64,000 nucleotides of DNA from an uncultured Hungatella sp. (lineage in GTDB: Bacteria > Bacillota > Clostridia > Lachnospirales > Lachnospiraceae): assembly GCA_910577935.1 (NCBI GenBank), contig CAJTOT010000019.1, positions 1-64,000 on the forward strand, written 5' to 3'. Under the pieces are notes generated by a model. It worked only from the letters and a program-made list of their open reading frames with translations, ran no database searches and was not told the origin of the DNA. The position numbers were made by a program, and so were the translations under genes. Positions 59,484 through 64,000 of the stretch are shown here, piece after piece; within the stretch, counting starts at the first letter, position 1; each line of letters opens with the position of its first letter.

Positions 59484-61222
59484 TGGCGCACCTCCTCTTC
59501 TGACAGCTGGGACAGACAGATCTCCCGGTATACCTCACACTGGTCCAAAAGCTCCCTGTGGGTTCCCAGGCCCACCAGCTTTCCGTCATCCAGCACCAGG
59601 ATCTGATCCGCGTTCTTGATGGTGGTAGCCCTCTGGGACACGATGAACACGGTCATGTCCCTGGTGTGTTCCCTGATGGCTTTTCTCAAGGCTGCATCGG
59701 TGGCGAAGTCCAGGGCCGAAGCGCTGTCGTCCATGATCAGGATCTCCGGCCGGCGCACCAGGGCCCTGGCTATGGTCAGCCGCTGCCGCTGTCCGCCTGA
59801 CAGATTCTTTCCGCCCTGCTGTATCATCAGATCCAGCCCCTGCTCCTTGTCATCCACGAATTCTCTCGCCTGCGCCGTGTCCAGGGCCTCGTACATCTCC
59901 TGGTCCGCGGCGTCTTCCTTCCCCCACCGCATATTGTCCCGGAGGCTGCCCTTGAACAGCACCGCCCTCTGAGGCACCATGCCCACCTTCTGGCGCAGCG
60001 CAGAGAGGGAATAGTCCTTCACGTCCCGCCCGTCCACCAGAACCGTCCCCTGAGTGGCGTCATAGAACCTGGGGATCAGGTTTACCAGGGAGGATTTTCC
60101 CGAGCCGGTTCCCCCGATGATGCCGATGGTCTGTCCCTTGAGGGCCTTGAAGGAAATACCGCTTAAGGAGGGCTCCTTTGCCCCGGCGTAGCAGAAATTC
60201 ATATCTCTGAATTCCACCTTGACGGCCTCCTCTGCCCCGGCGTCCGCTGCCCCCTCCAGGGAGCCCCTGTCCGCGATGCTGGTCTGCTGGGCAAAAACCG
60301 AGCTGACGCGGTTGGCGCAGGCGAGGGCCTTGGAGATGGTGATAATTAAGTTGGCGAGCTTCACCAGCTCCACCAGTATCTGAGACATGTAATTGACCAG
60401 AGCCACCACCTCGCCCTGGCTGATGATCCCGTCCTCCACCTGCCACGCCCCTGTCCAGATGAGAACGATGATGGCCCCGTTGATGATCACATAGGTGACG
60501 GGATTCATCAGGGCGGAAATCTTTCCCACGAACACCTGGAGGCGGACCAGGAGGGCGTTCTCCTGGTCAAATCTCTCCGCCTCATCCTTCTGGCGGTTAA
60601 ATGCCCGCACCACCCGCGCCCCCAGAAGGTTCTCCCTGGTGGCAAGAAGCACCTGGTCCAGCTGCCGCTGCACTTTCTTGTACAAGGGCATGCTGATGAG
60701 CATGACGCCGAAGACCACCACGGAGAGGAGGGGGATGGTCACCACGAAGATCATGGCCGCCTTAACGTTGATGGTAAAGGCCATGACCATGGCTCCGAAC
60801 ACGATAAAAGGGGAGCGCAGAAACAGCCGCAGCACCAGGTTGATTCCTGACTGGACCTGATTGATATCGCTGGTCATCCTTGTCACCAGCGTGGATGTTC
60901 CTATAGTGTCGATCTCCCTGTAGGACAAGGTGTTGATGTGGCGGAACAGATCGTTTCTCACCATGGTCCCGATGCCCACCGCCGCCTTGGCGGAAAAGTA
61001 CTGGGCCGTCAGAGAGCAGGTAAGCCCCACCACCCCAAGAAGCACAAGAACGCCTCCCATGCGCAGAATGTATCCCATATCGCCGTTCTTGATTCCCACG
61101 TCGATGATCTGAGCCATGACCAGAGGCACAAACAGCTCAAAGCTGGCTTCCAGCAGCTTGAACAGAGGCCCCAGTATACTTTCCAGCTTGTAGCCTTTAA
61201 AGTATTTTAAGAGCTTTCTCAT
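59480..61222 (-). CDS. ABC exporter half-transporter, degenerate-site subunit
   Basis: A 580-residue half with six helices and an ATPase domain (GGTGSGKSS, LSGGQRQ). Its Walker B ends LIMDDSASALD, with Asp where the catalytic Glu should be, so one of the two ATP sites of the heterodimer is probably non-hydrolytic, as in BmrCD and TM287/288. GGGAGGA lies seven bases before the ATG. Transcribed divergently from the LysR gene. Confidence 0.9.
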   Translation of the reverse strand: MRKLLKYFKGYKLESILGPLFKLLEASFELFVPLVMAQIIDVGIKNGDMGYILRMGGVLVLLGVVGLTCSLTAQYFSAKAAVGIGTMVRNDLFRHINTLSYREIDTIGTSTLVTRMTSDINQVQSGINLVLRLFLRSPFIVFGAMVMAFTINVKAAMIFVVTIPLLSVVVFGVMLISMPLYKKVQRQLDQVLLATRENLLGARVVRAFNRQKDEAERFDQENALLVRLQVFVGKISALMNPVTYVIINGAIIVLIWTGAWQVEDGIISQGEVVALVNYMSQILVELVKLANLIITISKALACANRVSSVFAQQTSIADRGSLEGAADAGAEEAVKVEFRDMNFCYAGAKEPSLSGISFKALKGQTIGIIGGTGSGKSSLVNLIPRFYDATQGTVLVDGRDVKDYSLSALRQKVGMVPQRAVLFKGSLRDNMRWGKEDAADQEMYEALDTAQAREFVDDKEQGLDLMIQQGGKNLSGGQRQRLTIARALVRRPEILIMDDSASALDFATDAALRKAIREHTRDMTVFIVSQRATTIKNADQILVLDDGKLVGLGTHRELLDQCEVYREICLSQLSEEEVRQ

Positions 61223-61253
61223 ATGGAATCCTCCCTATTTATATTTTTTCAAA

Positions 61254-61297
61254 ATAATAGCTTGTGCTATTATAGCATTATGGTATAATATGCGCAA
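61254..61297. promoter_or_regulatory. Overlapping divergent promoters with palindrome
   Basis: Plus strand: TTGTGC (61262-61267), 16 bases, TATAAT (61284-61289) for the LysR gene. Minus strand: TTGCGC (61292-61297), 17 bases, TATAAT (61269-61274) for the ABC exporter. The two promoters face each other and share bases. ATAATAGC-TTGT-GCTATTAT (61254-61273) is a perfect palindrome over the -35/-10, suited to a LysR-type dimer. Confidence 0.8.
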
Positions 61298-61331
61298 GAG
61301 ATATTCTTACAAAGATTGACAGAGGGTTATT

Positions 61332-62231
61332 ATGAATTCCAGACAATTACACTATTTCGCCGCCATTGTGGAGACAGGCAGCTTCACCGCGGCGGCCCAG
61401 GCCCTCGGCCTGTCCCAGCCCCCCTTGAGCAAACAGATCATGGCTCTGGAGGAGGAGCTTGGGGTCTGCCTTCTAACCCGGACCTCCAGGAAGGCGGAGC
61501 CCACCCAGGCGGGAGTGTTTCTCTACGAGAGGGCAAAAAGCATTCTGGCTGTCATGGAGGCCACGGAAAAGCAGCTCCGGGGCTACAAGAACGGGTCCGG
61601 CGGCATCCTGCGTCTGGGCACCATCTCCTCCTCCGGCCATATGCTCACCGAAGAGTTCTTAAAGGATTTCTGCCGGGAGCACCCCAGTGTCCGTTTTGAG
61701 CTGACAGAGGGCAACACCTACCAGCTTCTGGACCACTTAAAAAACGGCCTCATCGAGTGCGCTATCCTCCGCACCCCCTTCAACAGCGAGGGATTCTGCT
61801 GCTGCTGCGGACCCGAGGAGCCCCTGGTTGCCGTGGGAGTGTCCCGGTATTTCCAGCGCCTTGAGGAGGGGGAGCCTGTCCGCCTCACCGACCTGGTGGG
61901 AAAGCCTCTCATCTACTACCGCCGCTTTGATTCCATCATCTCTGCGGCCTTTGAGCATGTCGGCGCCAAACCGGATATTTTCTGCCGCAACGATGATGCC
62001 AGAACCTGTCTTTTGTGGGCCGGCGCCGGGCTGGGGGTGGCTCTGGTCCCTGAGACCATCTGCAACCTTTCTATCGGGGACACACTGGCCAGGCACCCGG
62101 TTCTCTCCGGGGCCACCTCCACCCGGATGGTGGCCGTGTACAAAAAAAGCGGGTACGTCTCCCCCATCGCCATGGAATTTGTGTCTTATTTTAAGGAGTA
62201 TATGGGTTGGGAAGAGCAGCCGCCTTCCTGA
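61332..62231 (+). CDS. LysR-family transcriptional regulator
   Basis: A 299-residue LTTR. N-terminal winged helix-turn-helix (MNSRQLHYFAAIVETGSFTAAAQALGLSQPPLSKQIMALEEELG) and a C-terminal two-lobe effector domain (about 90-295), with a CCCC run near residue 157. It diverges from the ABC exporter genes over a 109-base gap that holds face-to-face promoters and a palindrome, so it is the likely regulator of the exporter and of itself. The last 40 bases overlap the 3' end of the converging MFS gene. Confidence 0.88.
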   Translation: MNSRQLHYFAAIVETGSFTAAAQALGLSQPPLSKQIMALEEELGVCLLTRTSRKAEPTQAGVFLYERAKSILAVMEATEKQLRGYKNGSGGILRLGTISSSGHMLTEEFLKDFCREHPSVRFELTEGNTYQLLDHLKNGLIECAILRTPFNSEGFCCCCGPEEPLVAVGVSRYFQRLEEGEPVRLTDLVGKPLIYYRRFDSIISAAFEHVGAKPDIFCRNDDARTCLLWAGAGLGVALVPETICNLSIGDTLARHPVLSGATSTRMVAVYKKSGYVSPIAMEFVSYFKEYMGWEEQPPS

Positions 62232-63468
62232 AAAGAACCAGTCCCACGGCAAAGAGCGCTGCCAGCATCCCCACGCCGCTGCCCGGGTTTCTGGTGAGCT
62301 GGGTCATGGCGCCCACCAGCGCCGTCCCGATAAAGGACGCCCCTTTCCCGCAGATATCAAAGATGCCGAAAAACTCGCCCGATTTCTCCGGCGGGATAAT
62401 GCTGGCAAAATAAGACCGGGACAGGGCCTGAATTCCGCCCTGGAACATGCCTACGCACACCGCTAAAAACCAGAATTCCCACTGCCTGTCAAGCTGGATG
62501 GCAAACAGGGCGATAAAAAAGTAGCAGACGATGCAGACCTTGATCAGCGTGGTATTTTTATACTTTTTCGCCAGGCTTCCAAACAGCAGGGCGCAGGGGA
62601 AAGCCACGAGCTGGGTCACCAGAAGGGCAAGGAGAAGACCCTGGGGTTCCAGGCCGATGGCGCTTCCGTAGGCGGTGGCCATCTCAATGATGGTGTACAC
62701 TCCGTCGATGTAGAAGAAGAACGCCAGCAGAAACAGCATGATTTTCTTGTTGCCTCTTATGTCCTTTACAACCTTCGCCAGCCTTCCAAAGCTCTCCCTG
62801 ACCACATGGCTCTGCCTGGGAACCCCGTGCTTCTGCCTGTAGTGTCTCAGCAGGGGAACCGTCGCCGCCAGCCACCAGGCCGCGTTGAGGAAGAACGCCG
62901 CCCCCATGGCTGTCTCGGCGGTGATGCCCAGGCGCTCATTGCCCAGGACAAGAACCAGGCTCAGGATGAAGGGGACACAGCTTCCGATATAGCCCCAGGC
63001 GTACCCCTGAGAGGATATCTGGTCCATGCGGGAGGGCTCCGTCACATCGGAGAGCATGGCGTCGTAGAAGATGAGGCTGGACGAATATCCCACCTTCGCC
63101 GCAACAAAGATGACGAGAAACAAAAACCACCCAACCGGCATCGCCAGGGCCCCGCAGCCTGCGGCGCCTGCAGCCACGCATACGGTAAAGACCGGCTTTT
63201 TGTATCCTTCCGTGTCCGCTATGGCGCCCAGAGCCGGTCCGATGAAAGCCACCAGGAGGGTGGAGACGGACATGGCGTATCCCCAGTATGCCAGAGCGTC
63301 CACCTCGGACACCCCGCCCTGTCCTGCCAGAGCGTTAAAATAGATGGGCAGAATCGTGGATACCAGGAGGACGAACGCCGAATTGCCCACATCGTAGAGT
63401 ATCCAGTACTTCTCCAGTTTTGTCATCTTCTCTTTCATTCTTTTTTCTTCCCTCCTCTTCTCTCCCAT
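62191..63468 (-). CDS. UMF1-type MFS transporter
   Basis: A 425-residue major facilitator of the UMF1/Atg22-like group, with 12 predicted helices and the family opening KYWILYDVGNSAFVLLVSTILPIYFN, and GALADTEGYKKPVF-type loops. Homologues export amino acids or unknown small molecules; substrate cannot be stated. AGGAGG lies five bases before the ATG at 63468, and a second site precedes Met11. The 3' end overlaps the LysR gene by about 40 bases (convergent). Confidence 0.85.
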   Translation of the reverse strand: MGEKRREEKRMKEKMTKLEKYWILYDVGNSAFVLLVSTILPIYFNALAGQGGVSEVDALAYWGYAMSVSTLLVAFIGPALGAIADTEGYKKPVFTVCVAAGAAGCGALAMPVGWFLFLVIFVAAKVGYSSSLIFYDAMLSDVTEPSRMDQISSQGYAWGYIGSCVPFILSLVLVLGNERLGITAETAMGAAFFLNAAWWLAATVPLLRHYRQKHGVPRQSHVVRESFGRLAKVVKDIRGNKKIMLFLLAFFFYIDGVYTIIEMATAYGSAIGLEPQGLLLALLVTQLVAFPCALLFGSLAKKYKNTTLIKVCIVCYFFIALFAIQLDRQWEFWFLAVCVGMFQGGIQALSRSYFASIIPPEKSGEFFGIFDICGKGASFIGTALVGAMTQLTRNPGSGVGMLAALFAVGLVLFRKAAALPNPYTP

Positions 63469-63555
63469 CCGCGCCTCCTCCCGTCTTGGGGAGCCGCCGC
63501 CGCGCTGCTACCGCTCCATATCGGCTTCGACTCTGTGTCAGTTTCCGCCCTGCGC

Positions 63556-64000
63556 CTACAGGTCAAACAGACTCAGCTGCGTCGTCTCGTAGGAACGCTT
63601 ATAGGCGTGGACGATATCTTTCATCTCATACAGTATCCCGTACTTTCCGCACGCCTCTGTAAACACCTTCCACAGCTCTCCCGCCCTGGGGCTGGCGCAC
63701 TCATACCGCCCGCCGTAGGTCTTCAGATACCTCTCCCTGAGCCCTTCTCCGGGAAACAGTTCCTCCAGACGGTCAAAATACCACTCTCGCTGGTTGCCTC
63801 TCAGGGTCATCCCCAGAGCCCCGTATATAAACCTGGCCCCCGCCTCATGGGCGGACCGCACCACGGCCAGGATGTGTTCTTTGTCATCCTCGAGAAAAGG
63901 CAGCACCGGCATGAGAAGGATTCCCGCGAAGATCCCCCGCCCGCCAAGCCGGGCGATCATGTCGAGCCTCCGGGAGGGCAGCGAGACGCCTGGTTCGATT
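63556..64000 (-). CDS. Radical SAM protein, C-terminal part (runs off the window)
   Basis: The reading frame is open to the window edge: the C-terminal ~147 residues of a radical SAM enzyme related to spore photoproduct lyase-like/Rv2578c-type proteins, with IEPGVSLPSRRLDMIARLG, GIFAGILLMPVLPFLEDDKEH and WYFDRLEELFPGEGLRERY. The CxxxCxxC cluster site would lie in the missing N-terminal part. An internal ATG at 63960 is not the start. Target unknown; it lies about 90 bases after the UMF1-type gene on the same strand. Confidence 0.8.
   Translation of the reverse strand, partial: IEPGVSLPSRRLDMIARLGGRGIFAGILLMPVLPFLEDDKEHILAVVRSAHEAGARFIYGALGMTLRGNQREWYFDRLEELFPGEGLRERYLKTYGGRYECASPRAGELWKVFTEACGKYGILYEMKDIVHAYKRSYETTQLSLFDL

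Noticed and set aside
1..64000. CRISPR arrays, tRNA or rRNA genes, complete insertion sequences
   Set aside because: No regularly spaced direct repeats, cloverleaf-like sequences, or transposase with terminal repeats were recognised on either strand.

Overview
The window looks like chromosome of an anaerobic, GC-rich Lachnospiraceae-type Firmicute. An Enterocloster-like gut clostridium is plausible, but the species is inferred from gene content and not proven. The evidence is AGGAGG ribosome sites on nearly every gene, consensus TTGACA-17-TATAAT promoters, a PTS, an A-type flavodiiron protein, late cobalamin genes, a GGGtGRT/Fe-S scaffold pair, ClpS-ClpA, and GAAC-N4-GTTC (Gram-positive LexA) boxes. 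Most genes are on the minus strand. No rRNA, tRNA or CRISPR array was seen.

Layout. 1-2250: AT-rich accessory segment (class D beta-lactamase lipoprotein plus three small proteins of integrative-element type). 2287-8070: PhnP-like hydrolase and a sucrose PTS locus (EIIBCA, sucrose-6-P hydrolase, divergent LacI repressor with visible operators). 8242-15068: a second fructoside locus with an AraC regulator, a LacI regulator, a second GH32 enzyme and a sugar ABC importer lacking its own ATPase. 15555-25539: membrane-anchored unknown, AbgB-like amidohydrolase behind a polar amino-acid ABC importer, a dicarboxylate/amino-acid symporter, and an unassigned permease with asparagine synthetase. 25686-31375: alpha-galactosidase with zinc-ribbon, MIF-like and PAS proteins, then a subtilase and a GlgX-like enzyme. 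31631-34588: a small gene under a textbook SOS promoter, then ClpA and ClpS. 34613-42566: a signalling cluster (38-residue membrane peptide, terminator/attenuator, two FecR lipoproteins of which one carries RCC1 repeats, CHASE2 adenylate cyclase, metallo-beta-lactamase hydrolase, GAF-HD-GYP protein). 42759-45368: a frameshifted PARG-like pseudogene and the GGGtGRT/Fe-S scaffold pair. 45643-50129: DD-carboxypeptidase, MATE exporter, NlpC/P60 hydrolase. 50200-51464: DHFR and a ThyX-like protein, each preceded by a copy of the same ~100-base structured repeat. 51490-56484: cobalamin genes. 56533-64000: flavodiiron protein, heterodimeric ABC exporter with divergent LysR regulator, UMF1-type MFS transporter, and the end of a radical SAM protein.

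How it works together. Two complete routes for sucrose or fructo-oligosaccharide use lie side by side, one phosphorylating and one ABC-driven, each with its own GH32 enzyme and regulators. The most unusual block is 34613-42629. A secreted FecR/RCC1 arm, a membrane CHASE2 cyclase and two candidate phosphodiesterase-type enzymes appear to be translated from one message, with 4-base start/stop overlaps linking cyclase, hydrolase and HD-GYP. I read it as a candidate envelope-sensing cyclic-nucleotide system. The SOS-controlled orphan gene and the shared leader of the DHFR and ThyX-like genes are the next best leads.
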